Positions 35,999 through 44,848 of a stretch of 59,741 nucleotides of DNA are shown here, in pieces. The stretch covers positions 1 through 59,741 of the forward strand of contig NZ_JAAWWP010000031.1 of NCBI RefSeq assembly GCF_012273655.1, in the 5' to 3' direction. The first letter of the stretch is position 1. Every line of letters starts with the position of its first letter. The translations under genes were made by a program, and so were the position numbers. Below the pieces are notes generated by a model, which was given only the letters and a program-made list of their open reading frames with translations, was not told the origin of the DNA and made no database searches. Origin of the DNA: Streptomyces physcomitrii. GTDB taxonomy: Bacteria; Actinomycetota; Actinomycetes; Streptomycetales; Streptomycetaceae.

Positions 35999-36811
35999 TG
36001 TGCGGCCCGGGTCCGGCGCGGGGCTCAAGGCACCGCGAGGCACTCGGCGTACCGCTTCCGGGCCGCAACACCCGTCCCGGGAGGGCGACTTCGCGCCGTA
36101 CCTCCGGACACCGGATGACAACGCACGGCAAGTACCCGTTCATGCCCTGAATCCAGGACGCACAGGCAGAAATGCCGACTGTTCGTGTGCGTCCGCGAAG
36201 ACTTCGCGCTCCGGTCGGGTCACAAGCGGAATGGATCCCACCGCCTCAACTCCTCCACATCTCCCCCGTGTTCGCACCGGCCGGTGAAGCGGCCGGAAGC
36301 GCTCACCTCGCCACCCGGGGCGCACGGCCGACTGGCCGAATAGGCATGTACACGCGATCCCTCAACAGGCTGGCGTGATAACGGATTTCATGGCGCGGCC
36401 ATCGGAAGCTCACGGGAAAAGCCCAGTACAGAGGGCTGGTGACCGATCAACATTGCGGCGGTGTGAACGGCCGCCCGTCACACCGGATCCGCATTGCGAA
36501 CACCGCCCACCGGGCAACGAACTTTTTCCGGCCAACCTCTTGAGGGGATCCTGACAGCGGCCCCGGATTCCTGTCACTCTTCCCTCGGCCATCACAAGCC
36601 GCCCCGAGCTTCACCAACCGGTCACGTGAAGGTCCCACTTGTGTGCTTCCCGCACGGGTCCACGAGTGGTGCTTGCTCCAGATTTCCGGATCTCCTGGAT
36701 CCACTGGATTTTCTGCGTTCTGCGTTCTCGTTCCATCGCTGTGCCCCGGACGGCAACCCACCCTCCGGGTCTCCCGGCCGCCACCCCGCGGCCACGCAGA
36801 AGGAGTCAGTG
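35999..36811. other. Long gene-free region upstream of the first M4 protease
   Basis: About 810 bases without a recognisable gene. Composition shifts from very GC-rich to distinctly AT-richer after about 36340. CGCGAAGACTTCGCG forms a short palindrome near 36196-36210. The final part should be the promoter and long leader of the protease gene. None of the short open frames has Streptomyces codon bias or a ribosome binding site. Confidence 0.5.
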
Positions 36812-38848
36812 TTGAGCACCTCCCACAGACGCACCTCCCACACCCAGCGCAAAGCCGCGGCCGGCGCCCTGGTCGCCGTGGCGGCCCTGCTCTCCGTCGC
36901 CGTCCAGTCCGGTGCCGCCACCGCCGAGGACAGCGCGAGCGCCAAGCCCGCCCTCGGCAAGGTCGACAAGGGCTCGCTGATCACCAACCTCAGCCCGGCC
37001 CAGCGCGCCGAGCTGATACGCGAGGCCTCCGCCGGCACCGCGGACACCGCCCGCTCCCTCGGCCTCGGCGCCAAGGAGAAGCTGGTCGTCCGCGACGTGG
37101 TCAAGGACCGCGACGGCACCCTGCACACCCGCTACGAGCGCACCTACGACGGGCTGCCGGTGCTCGGCGGCGACCTCGTCGTCAAGACCGCGAAGTCGGG
37201 TGCCACCGAGGGCGTGACGCGGGCCGTCAAGGCGGAGCTGAAGGGCATCGCCACCAAGGCCGCGGTCAAGCCAGCCGCCGCCGAGAAGCAGGCGCTCGGT
37301 GCCGCGAAGGCCGCGGGCTCCAAGGCGAGCGACTCCTCCCGCGCCCCGCGCAAGGTGGTCTGGAGCGCCGACGGCAAGCCCGTCCTCGCCTACGAGACCG
37401 TGGTCGGCGGCCTCCAGGAGGACGGGACCCCGAACGAGCTGCACGTGGTGACGGACGCCGCCACCGGCAAGAAGCTCTACGAGTGGCAGGGCATCGAGAA
37501 CGGCACCGGCAACACCCAGCACAGCGGCCAGGTGACCATCGGCTCGACCCAGTCGGGCTCCACCTACAACCTGACCGACGGGGCCCGGGGCGGCCACAAG
37601 ACGTACAACCTGAACCACGGCACCTCCGGCACCGGGACCCTCTTCTCCGGTCCGGACGACGTCTGGGGCAACGGCAACCCGAGCAACGCCGAGACCGCGG
37701 GCGCGGACGCGGCCTACGGCGCCCAGCTCACCTGGGACTACTACAAGAACGTCTACGGCCGCAGCGGCATCCGCGGTGACGGGGTCGGCGCGTACTCCCG
37801 CGTCCACTACGGCAACAACTACGTCAACGCCTTCTGGTCGGACAGCTGCTTCTGCATGACCTACGGCGACGGTTCGGGCAACAGCAGCCCGCTCACCGCG
37901 ATCGACGTGGCGGGCCACGAGATGACGCACGGCGTCACCTCCAACACCGCGGGCCTGATCTACAGCGGCGAGTCCGGCGGCCTCAACGAGGCCACCTCGG
38001 ACATCTTCGGCACCGCCGTGGAGTTCTACGCCAACAACTCCAACGACGTCGGCGACTACCTCATCGGCGAGAAGATCGACATCAACGGCGACGGCACCCC
38101 GCTGCGCTACATGGACAAGCCGAGCAAGGACGGCGCCTCCAAGGACTCCTGGTACTCGGGCATCGGCAATGTCGACGTCCACTACTCCTCGGGCCCGGCG
38201 AACCACTTCTTCTACCTGCTCTCCGAGGGCAGCGGGCAGAAGGTCATCAACGGCGTCACCTACAACTCGCCCACCGCGGACGGCCAGCCCGTGACCGGAA
38301 TCGGTCGTGACAAGGCCGCCCTCATCTGGTACAAGGCGCTCACCACCAAGTTCACCTCCACCACCAACTACGCGGCTGCCCGTACCGGCACCCTCGCGGT
38401 GGCCGGTGAGCTGTACGGCACCACCAGCGCCGAGTACAAGGCCGTGCAGGACGCCTGGGCCGGTGTCGCGGTCGGCAGCCGGGGCGGCACGCCCGGCGGC
38501 AAGACCTTCGAGAACAACACCGCGGTCGCCATCCCGGACGCCGGGGCGGCGGTGACCTCCTCGGTCAGCGTCACCGGCATCACCGGCCGCGCCCCGGCCA
38601 ACCTCCAGGTGGCGGTGGACATCACCCACACCTACCGCGGTGACCTGGTCATCGACCTGGTGGCCCCGGACGGTTCGGCCTACCGCCTGAAGAACTCCAG
38701 CTCCTCCGACTCGGCCGACAACGTCAAGGAGACGTACTCGGTCAACGCCTCCTCGGAGGAGGCCAACGGCACCTGGAAGCTCAAGGTCCAGGACGTCGCG
38801 CGGCAGGACACCGGCAAGATCAACAGCGTCAAGGTGACCTTCCCGTAA
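36812..38848 (+). CDS. Secreted M4 (thermolysin-type) metalloprotease with P-domain
   Basis: A 678-residue pre-pro-enzyme. TTG 36812 is preferred because AGGAG lies 6 bases upstream; GTG 36809 is only 3 bases away from it. Signal peptide about 1-38, then FTP and PepSY pro-regions (TRYERTYDGLPVLGGDLVV). The M4 catalytic domain has zinc site HEMTH (His369) and downstream ligand GGLNEATSDIFG, with the active-site His in DVHYSSGPANHFFYLL. A C-terminal proprotein-convertase P-domain (about 565-678) has THTYRGDLVIDLVAPDGS. The core is closely similar to the next gene, pointing to gene duplication. It degrades extracellular protein. Confidence 0.94.
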   Translation: MSTSHRRTSHTQRKAAAGALVAVAALLSVAVQSGAATAEDSASAKPALGKVDKGSLITNLSPAQRAELIREASAGTADTARSLGLGAKEKLVVRDVVKDRDGTLHTRYERTYDGLPVLGGDLVVKTAKSGATEGVTRAVKAELKGIATKAAVKPAAAEKQALGAAKAAGSKASDSSRAPRKVVWSADGKPVLAYETVVGGLQEDGTPNELHVVTDAATGKKLYEWQGIENGTGNTQHSGQVTIGSTQSGSTYNLTDGARGGHKTYNLNHGTSGTGTLFSGPDDVWGNGNPSNAETAGADAAYGAQLTWDYYKNVYGRSGIRGDGVGAYSRVHYGNNYVNAFWSDSCFCMTYGDGSGNSSPLTAIDVAGHEMTHGVTSNTAGLIYSGESGGLNEATSDIFGTAVEFYANNSNDVGDYLIGEKIDINGDGTPLRYMDKPSKDGASKDSWYSGIGNVDVHYSSGPANHFFYLLSEGSGQKVINGVTYNSPTADGQPVTGIGRDKAALIWYKALTTKFTSTTNYAAARTGTLAVAGELYGTTSAEYKAVQDAWAGVAVGSRGGTPGGKTFENNTAVAIPDAGAAVTSSVSVTGITGRAPANLQVAVDITHTYRGDLVIDLVAPDGSAYRLKNSSSSDSADNVKETYSVNASSEEANGTWKLKVQDVARQDTGKINSVKVTFP

Positions 38849-38857
38849 GCCCGCGGA

Positions 38858-38878
38858 CGGCCCGGCAGGACCGGGCCG
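38858..38878 (+). terminator. Terminator of the first M4 gene
   Basis: The stem CGGCCCGG (38858-38865), loop CAGGA, pairs with CCGGGCCG (38871-38878), 10 bases after the stop. Confidence 0.65.
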
Positions 38879-39000
38879 CGCGGTGCACCGACAGGCGCCG
38901 TCCCGGTGGTCGACACCGGGGCGGCGCCGCCGTGTGCGCCCCGTTCCTCCCGAACGCACCGCGTGGGCGGGGCTGTTCACATTGCGGTCGTACGCGTGCA

Positions 39001-39034
39001 GTGGACGGACAAGTTCTGGTCAAGAACCGTCCAC
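39001..39034. promoter_or_regulatory. Inverted repeat upstream of the second M4 gene
   Basis: GTGGACGG (39001-39008) pairs with CCGTCCAC (39027-39034), with TTCT and AGAA (39014-39017, 39023-39026) nested inside. Its place about 110-145 bases upstream of the start suggests an operator or promoter-linked structure. Confidence 0.4.
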
Positions 39035-39098
39035 ACTCCTGACATGTTCGCGCCCCGCATGGCACTGTTCCCTCTCAAGAACCACCCGCACCGCACCT

Positions 39099-39125
39099 TT
39101 CGGACAGCGACCCTTGCTGTCCGAA
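39099..39125 (+). promoter_or_regulatory. Leader hairpin just before the second M4 ribosome binding site
   Basis: A perfect 10-bp stem, TTCGGACAGC (39099-39108) with GCTGTCCGAA (39116-39125) and a 7-base loop. It ends 7 bases before AAGGAG (39133-39138). In the mRNA it would fold next to the ribosome binding site and may affect stability or translation. Confidence 0.5.
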
Positions 39126-39144
39126 CCCCACGAAGGAGCTTTGC

Positions 39145-40743
39145 GTGACCCCCCACATGTCACAGAGCAAGGGCTACATAGCCACCCACAAGCGCTCCAC
39201 GCTGGCCATCGCCACGGCACTGGCCGCCGGCTCCGCGCTTCTGGCCACCGGCCTCGCCGGCGGCGCCACCGCCGCCCCGGCCCCGGCCAAGTCCGAGAAG
39301 GGCGCCTCCGTCTCGGCCGCCCAGGCGGCGCGCGTCTCCATGATCAAGGCGGCGGAGAAGAAGACCGCCGCGGTCGCGAAGGAGCTGAAGCTCGGCTCCC
39401 AGGAGAAGCTGGTCGTCAAGGACGTCATCAAGGACAGCAAGGGCACCGTCCACACCCGCTACGAGCGCACCTTCGCGGGCATGCCGGTCCTCGGCGGCGA
39501 CCTGATCGTCCACAAGACCAAGGCTGGCAAGACCGAGACCACCAAGGCGACCGAGAAGAAGATCGCGGTCTCCGCCAAGGCGCTCTCCGCGGCCAAGGCC
39601 CCCAAGGACGCCCGCAAGGTCGTCTGGGCCGCCACCGGCACCCCGACCCTCGCCTTCGAGACGGTCAAGACCGGCAAGGCCAAGGACGGCACGCCCACCA
39701 AGCTGCACATCGTCACCGACGCCGAGAGCGGCAAGAAGCTCTCGCAGTGGGACGACATCCACACCGGCACCGGTGAGACCACCTACAGCGGCAGCGTGGA
39801 GATCGGCTCCAAGGAGGGCTCCGGCGGCTTCGAGCTGACCGACGACTCCCGCGGCGGCCACTCGACCTTCACCCTCGACAACGGCGAGGGCGAGGGCGTC
39901 CTCGCCACCGACGACGACGACAAGTGGGGCGACGGCACCCCGGCGGACAAGAACACCGCCGCCGCCGACGCCGCCTACGGCGCCCAGGTCACCTGGGACT
40001 ACTACAAGAGCGTCCACGGCCGCGAGGGCATCAAGGGCGACGGCCAGGGTGCCACCTCCCGCGTCCACTACGGCGACAACTACGTCAACGCCTTCTGGGA
40101 CGACAGCTGCTTCTGCATGACCTACGGCGACGGTGAGGGCAACGAGCACCCGCTGACCTCGATCGACGTGGCCGCGCACGAGATGAGCCACGGCGTCACC
40201 TCGGCCACCGCCAACCTGAACTACTCGGGTGAGTCCGGCGGTCTGAACGAGGCCACCTCGGACATCTTCGGCACGGCGGTGGAGTTCAGCGCCGAGAACG
40301 CCGAGGACAAGGGCGACTACCTCATCGGTGAAGAGATCGACATCAACGGTGACGGCAGCCCGCTGCGCTACATGGACGAGCCGAGCAAGGACGGCGCCTC
40401 GCTGGACTACTGGAGCTCCGACGCCGGCAACGTCGACGTCCACTACTCCTCGGGCATCGCCAACCACTTCTTCTACATCCTGTCCGAGGGCAGCGGTGAG
40501 AAGGAGATCGACGGCGTGACGTACAACTCGCCCACCAAGGACGGCTCCAAGGTCGAGGGCATCGGCCGGGACAAGGCCGAGAAGATCTGGTTCAAGGCCC
40601 TGACCGAGTACATGACCTCCACCACCGACTACGCGGGTGCCCGCGAGGCGACCGTCAAGGCCGCCACCGACCTCTACGGCGCCGACGGCGCCGAGGTCAA
40701 GGGCGTCGAGGCCGCGTGGACCGGCGTGGACGTCACGGGCTGA
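39145..40743 (+). CDS. Secreted M4 (thermolysin-type) metalloprotease
   Basis: A 532-residue pre-pro-enzyme. GTG 39145 has AAGGAG 6 bases upstream. Signal peptide about 1-45 (KRSTLAIATALAAGSALLATGLAGGATAAPA), FTP/PepSY pro-region (HTRYERTFAGMPVLGGDLIV), and an M4 domain with HEMSH, GGLNEATSDIFG and DVHYSSGIANHFFYIL. Unlike its upstream paralogue it ends after the catalytic domain and has no P-domain. Many blocks are identical between the two (for example NYVNAFW-DSCFCMTYGDG), so the pair arose by duplication. It has its own leader with two inverted repeats, suggesting separate control. Confidence 0.94.
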   Translation: MTPHMSQSKGYIATHKRSTLAIATALAAGSALLATGLAGGATAAPAPAKSEKGASVSAAQAARVSMIKAAEKKTAAVAKELKLGSQEKLVVKDVIKDSKGTVHTRYERTFAGMPVLGGDLIVHKTKAGKTETTKATEKKIAVSAKALSAAKAPKDARKVVWAATGTPTLAFETVKTGKAKDGTPTKLHIVTDAESGKKLSQWDDIHTGTGETTYSGSVEIGSKEGSGGFELTDDSRGGHSTFTLDNGEGEGVLATDDDDKWGDGTPADKNTAAADAAYGAQVTWDYYKSVHGREGIKGDGQGATSRVHYGDNYVNAFWDDSCFCMTYGDGEGNEHPLTSIDVAAHEMSHGVTSATANLNYSGESGGLNEATSDIFGTAVEFSAENAEDKGDYLIGEEIDINGDGSPLRYMDEPSKDGASLDYWSSDAGNVDVHYSSGIANHFFYILSEGSGEKEIDGVTYNSPTKDGSKVEGIGRDKAEKIWFKALTEYMTSTTDYAGAREATVKAATDLYGADGAEVKGVEAAWTGVDVTG

Positions 40744-40786
40744 CACCCTCCGGCCCGGACCTGAGGTCCGGCACCGGCGTTTGACC

Positions 40787-40826
40787 GGGCGGCGCCACGG
40801 GGATCACGAATCCCCGGGCGCCGCCC
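40787..40826 (+). terminator. Terminator of the second M4 gene
   Basis: The outer stem GGGCGGCGCC (40787-40796) pairs with GGCGCCGCCC (40817-40826), with an inner GGGGAT/ATCCCC stem. A smaller dyad CCGGACCT/AGGTCCGG precedes it at about 40755-40771. Confidence 0.75.
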
Positions 40827-40962
40827 GCACCATGTCCAGCCGGGGACCCGTACCACCGGCGCCCGGGACCCGCCCGCGCGGCACGCTCCCCGCGTACGCC
40901 GGGCCGCACTGCCGGGCCGGGCAACTGCCAAGCCCTGGAACCACGGTGAACGGGAGAAGTCC

Positions 40963-41628
40963 ATGGCAACTCCGCTGTCCGCGGACAAGATGATCGCCGC
41001 CCTCAAGGCCGAGGGCGTCGCCCCGGTCGAGCGCGAGGGCTGGCGCACCCACAACCGCAACGAGGCCGGGCCCTGGGGCGGGGTGAACGGCGTCCTCATC
41101 CACCACACCGCCGGGCGCGACAGCCTCGACCTGGTCTGGGACGGGCGCTCCGACCTGCCGGGCCCGCTCGCCCACACCCATCTGGCCAAGAACGGCACCG
41201 CCACGATGACCGGCAACGGCCGCGCCAACCACGCCGGCCGGGCCGCCCGCAACGCCTTCGACGCGGTGGTCGCCGAGTCCTCCACCCACCCCGCGCCCTC
41301 CGCGGCCAGCGGGACGGTCGACGGCAACCAGCACTTCTACGGCATCGAGATCGAGAACCTCGGCGACGGCGACGACCCGTACCCGGGCGCCCAGTACGAC
41401 AAGGCGGTGCGCTGGGCCGCCGCCATCTGCCGGGCGCACGGCTGGACCCAGCACTCCGTCGTCGGCCACAAGGAGACCTCGGTCGAGGGGAAGATCGACC
41501 CCTCGTTCAGCATGAACAACTTCCGTGCCAAGGTCGCCGACCGCCTCTCCCACGACGCGGGCTGGGACCCGGTCGCACCCGCCGCGGACGAGGGCGCCGA
41601 GGACGGGACCGGGGTCCTCGACGGATGA
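40963..41628 (+). CDS. N-acetylmuramoyl-L-alanine amidase (Amidase_2/PGRP), no signal peptide
   Basis: A 221-residue zinc amidase. ATG 40963 follows GGGAGAAG. Zinc and active-site motifs are VLIHHTAG (first His), a conserved HFYGIEIENLG and VVGHKETSVEGKIDP (second His and the Lys/Asp pair). It cuts between MurNAc and the stem peptide. The catalytic fold starts near residue 10 and there is no signal peptide, membrane anchor or wall-binding repeat. The short acidic C-terminal tail is unstructured. The family is shared with phage endolysins, but no other phage genes are nearby. Export route unknown. Confidence 0.88.
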   Translation: MATPLSADKMIAALKAEGVAPVEREGWRTHNRNEAGPWGGVNGVLIHHTAGRDSLDLVWDGRSDLPGPLAHTHLAKNGTATMTGNGRANHAGRAARNAFDAVVAESSTHPAPSAASGTVDGNQHFYGIEIENLGDGDDPYPGAQYDKAVRWAAAICRAHGWTQHSVVGHKETSVEGKIDPSFSMNNFRAKVADRLSHDAGWDPVAPAADEGAEDGTGVLDG

Positions 41629-41636
41629 CGCGGCTC

Positions 41637-41664
41637 CGGGGCCGCGCGGGATGACGCGGCCCCG
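41637..41664. terminator. Hairpin between convergent amidase and glgP
   Basis: A perfect 10-bp stem CGGGGCCGCG (41637-41646) with CGCGGCCCCG (41655-41664), just after the amidase stop. Confidence 0.65.
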
Positions 41665-41714
41665 CCGCCGGGGCGCGCCCCGGCCGGTGAGCGCCCCTCG
41701 GCTGTGAGCGCCCC

Positions 41715-41768
41715 TGAGCGCAGGAGGACCACTCACCGCAGGAGCACCCCTCAGCGCAGGAGCACCCC
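41715..41768. repeat. Three 18-bp tandem repeats spanning the end of glgP
   Basis: Units at 41715-41732, 41733-41750 and 41751-41768; the last two differ by one base (TCACCGCAGG/TCAGCGCAGG). The last unit encodes the final codons GVLLR and the stop of glgP, so the repeats re-create the same codons and stop behind the gene. Confidence 0.7.
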
Positions 41769-44381
41769 GGACTCCCCCGCGCCCTCCGAGGGCCAGGCCA
41801 CCAGGCCGAGTTCGGCCGCGCCGCCGAGCAGCCGGTGGGCGGGCAGGACCCGGACCGTGTAGCCGATCGGCCCGGTGCGGTCCAGGGTGAGCGGGCCCTC
41901 GTAGCGCAGGCGGCCGTCCAGGTCGGGGCCGCCCAGCGGTTTCAGGGCGACGGTGGTGGGCGAGGAGATGCGGTCGGCGGAGTCGACGCGCCCGGTGAGG
42001 GCCTGCACCTGGACGTCGTCGGGGCCGAGTTCGCCGAGCCGGACCCCGACCCGCAGCGCGAGGGTGCTGCCGACCTCGGCACTCGCGGAGGTGGCCGAGG
42101 CCTCCACGTGCTCGACCGCCACCTGCGGCCAGGCGGCGCGCAACCGCCCCTTGAACCAGGCGAGTTCGCGGGAGGCATCCTCGTCCATGGCACGCGCGGC
42201 CCGGGCGGCCGGGGCGTAGAGCCGGGTCACGTACTCGCGGACCATGCGCCCGGCGAGCACCTTCGGTCCCAGCTGCGTCAGGGTGCGGCGGACCATCTCG
42301 ATCCAGCGGTCGGGCAGGCCCTCGGGGCCGCGCTCGTAGAAGCGCGGGGCCACCCGGCGCTCCAGGAGTTCGTACAGGGCGCGGGCCTCCAGGTCGTCGC
42401 GCCGGTCCTCGTCGGCCGCGTCGCCGTCCGCGGTGGGCACCGCCCAGCCGAAGTCGGGTTCGTACCACTCGTCCCACCAGCCGTCCAGGACCGAGAGGTT
42501 GAGGCAGCCGTTGAGGGCGGCCTTCATCCCGGAGGTGCCGCAGGCCTCCAGCGGGCGCAGCGGGTTGTTCAGCCAGACGTCGCAGCCCGGGTAGAGCTTC
42601 TCGGCCATCGCCATGCCGTAGTCGGGCAGGAAGACGATGCGCTCGCGCACCCGCGGGTCGTCGGTGAAGCGCACCAGCGCCTGCACCAGCCGCTTGCCGC
42701 CGTCGTCCGCGGGGTGCGCCTTGCCCGCGACCACGATCTGCACCGGCCGCTCGGGGTGCAGCAGCAGCGCCCGCAGCCGGTCCGGGTCGCGCAGCATCAG
42801 CGTCAGCCGCTTGTACGAGGGCACCCGGCGGGCGAAGCCGACGGTGAGGATCCCGGGGTCGAAGACCCGCTCGATCCAGCCGAGTTCGGCCGCCGAGGCA
42901 CCGCGCTCGCGCCAGGAGTCCCAGAGCCGCCGGCGGACCTCGCCGACGAGCTGGGTGCGCAGGGTGCGGCGCAGCTCCCAGAGTTCCGCGCCGGGGACGG
43001 CGCCGACCGCCGCCGCGCGCTCGGGGCCGCCGAGGGCCACGGCCTCCTCGACGCGCTCCGCGCCGATCCCCCGGGCGCCGAGGGCGCGGACCTCGGGGGC
43101 GGTCCAGGTGGGGGCGTGCACCCCGTTGGTGATCGAGGTGATCGGCACCTCCTCGGCGTCGAATCCCGGCCAGAGTCCGGCGAACATCTCCCGGCTGACC
43201 CGGCCGTGCAGCTGCGAGACGCCGTTGGCGCGGCGGGCGAGCCTCAGGCCCATCACCGCCATGTTGAAGACCCCGGGATCGGCGCCCTCGCCGGTCTCGG
43301 TGCCGAGGGCGAGGACGTGCCCGGTCTCGATGCCGGGCAGTTCGGCCTCGGGTCCGAAGTGCCGTGCCACCAGGGCCGTCTCGAAGCGGTCGATGCCCGC
43401 GGGGACGGGGGTGTGGGTGGTGAAGACGGTCCCGGCGGCGACCCGCTCCAGGGCCGAGCCGAAGTCGGCGCCCGGCCGCCCGTCGCGGGCTTGCGTGTAC
43501 TCGTGCAGGCGCTCCAGGCCGAGGAAGCCGGCGTGGCCCTCGTTGGTGTGGAAGACCTCGGGCGCCGGGTGGCCGGTCAGCCGGCAGTAGGCACGCACCG
43601 CGCGGACCCCGCCGATGCCGAGCAGCATCTCCTGGAGCAGCCGGTGCTCGCTGCCGCCGCCGTAGAGCCGGTCGGTGACCTCGCGGGCCGCGCGGTCGTT
43701 CTCCTCGACCGCGGAGTCGAGCAGCAGCAGGGGCACCCGGCCCACCTGCGCCTGCCAGATCCGGGCGCGCAGCAGGCGGCCGCCGGGCAGGGCGAGGACG
43801 GTCAGGGCGGGGCTCCCGTCGCTCTCGCGGAGCAGGTGGAGCGGCAGCTCGTGGGGGTCGAGGACGGGGTAGTGCTCCTGCTGCCAGCCCTCGCGGGAGA
43901 GCGACTGGCGGAAGTAGCCGTGCCGGTAGAGCAGCCCGACCCCGATCAGCGGGACGCCGAGGTCGCTGGCCGATTTCAGATGGTCCCCGGCGAGGATGCC
44001 GAGGCCGCCCGAGTACTGCGGAAGCGCCGCGGTGATCCCGAACTCCGGTGAGAAGTAGGCGATCGCGGCGGGCTGTCCCGCGCCCTGCTCCTGGTACCAG
44101 CGGGCGCCCTCCAGATAGCCGCGGAGGTCCTGGTGCGCCTCGGCGAGGCGGGCGAGAAAGCCGTCCTCGGCGGCCAGTTCCGCGAGGCGCGCGGGCGGTA
44201 CGCAGCCGAGCAGCCGCAGCGGGTCGCCGCCGGTCTCCTCGAAGCGGCCCGGGTCGACGGAGCGGAAGAGCTCGCGGGTGGGCGGATGCCAGGACCAGCG
44301 CAGATTGCGGGCGAGTTCGTTCAGGGGGGCGAGGGGTCCGGGGAGGACGGGACGGACGGTGAACCGACGGATTGCCTTCAC
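41751..44381 (-). CDS. glgP: Alpha-glucan phosphorylase
   Basis: An 876-residue GT35 enzyme that releases glucose-1-phosphate from glycogen ends. GTG 44381 follows AAGGTGG. It opens with the DUF3417 N-terminal domain (ARNLRWSWHPPTRELFRSVDP) typical of actinobacterial GlgP, then AYFSPEFGITAALPQYSGGLGILAGDHLKSASDLG, the glycosyltransferase core with VVAGKAHPADD, and the pyridoxal-phosphate lysine site EACGTSGMKAALNG. It is divergent from glgE with 467 bases between and belongs to the same glucan cycle. Length is normal for this bacterial subgroup. Confidence 0.95.
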   Translation of the reverse strand: MKAIRRFTVRPVLPGPLAPLNELARNLRWSWHPPTRELFRSVDPGRFEETGGDPLRLLGCVPPARLAELAAEDGFLARLAEAHQDLRGYLEGARWYQEQGAGQPAAIAYFSPEFGITAALPQYSGGLGILAGDHLKSASDLGVPLIGVGLLYRHGYFRQSLSREGWQQEHYPVLDPHELPLHLLRESDGSPALTVLALPGGRLLRARIWQAQVGRVPLLLLDSAVEENDRAAREVTDRLYGGGSEHRLLQEMLLGIGGVRAVRAYCRLTGHPAPEVFHTNEGHAGFLGLERLHEYTQARDGRPGADFGSALERVAAGTVFTTHTPVPAGIDRFETALVARHFGPEAELPGIETGHVLALGTETGEGADPGVFNMAVMGLRLARRANGVSQLHGRVSREMFAGLWPGFDAEEVPITSITNGVHAPTWTAPEVRALGARGIGAERVEEAVALGGPERAAAVGAVPGAELWELRRTLRTQLVGEVRRRLWDSWRERGASAAELGWIERVFDPGILTVGFARRVPSYKRLTLMLRDPDRLRALLLHPERPVQIVVAGKAHPADDGGKRLVQALVRFTDDPRVRERIVFLPDYGMAMAEKLYPGCDVWLNNPLRPLEACGTSGMKAALNGCLNLSVLDGWWDEWYEPDFGWAVPTADGDAADEDRRDDLEARALYELLERRVAPRFYERGPEGLPDRWIEMVRRTLTQLGPKVLAGRMVREYVTRLYAPAARAARAMDEDASRELAWFKGRLRAAWPQVAVEHVEASATSASAEVGSTLALRVGVRLGELGPDDVQVQALTGRVDSADRISSPTTVALKPLGGPDLDGRLRYEGPLTLDRTGPIGYTVRVLPAHRLLGGAAELGLVAWPSEGAGESGVLLR

Positions 44382-44848
44382 GTTTCCACCTTCGCGGGCG
44401 AAGCGGGCGGCGACGGGGAGATGGCCCGGTGCGTCGCCTTGTGGTGCTGCCGAACCGTAGCGAGCGGGCGGCGGGCGCGGGCAGGGCGCGCCGGGGGCGG
44501 GCGGGTCGCGCGTGTCGCGTTACGCGTGAGTAGTTAACAAAGAGGCGGATTGCCCACCCGCGTAGCGGGGGAAGGCTCCTGCGGTACGGCCCGCGAAGCC
44601 AACCCGGGGCAGCTTTCTCCCGATCTTTCCGGCACGTACCCGAAGACCTCGCGGCCGCCCGCTCGACCCGGACACGGGGCGCACCCTCACTCGTACGGGG
44701 GCCGCGCACCGGGCTCCGAAGGGGTGAATCCGCGGGCGGCTCGGGCCCTGGTGGTCCTGCCGGTGAGTCGTGGAACGCCCCTGTCAGCGCTAGAAAGGGC
44801 GCAAGCCCCGCCGTCAACCGCCCGCCGCGCACACCCTCAGGTGATCAC
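44382..44848. other. Divergent regulatory region glgP / glgE
   Basis: These 467 bases should control both directions of the glucan cluster. An AT-rich island, TAGTTAACAAAGAGG near 44530-44545, stands out. Read on the minus strand it gives TTGTTA as a possible -35 for glgP, but no good -10 partner was found. No small gene was seen. Confidence 0.5.

Noticed and set aside
36172..36378. Small gene in the long gap before the M4 protease
   Set aside because: No ribosome binding site, no third-position GC bias and no recognisable protein feature.
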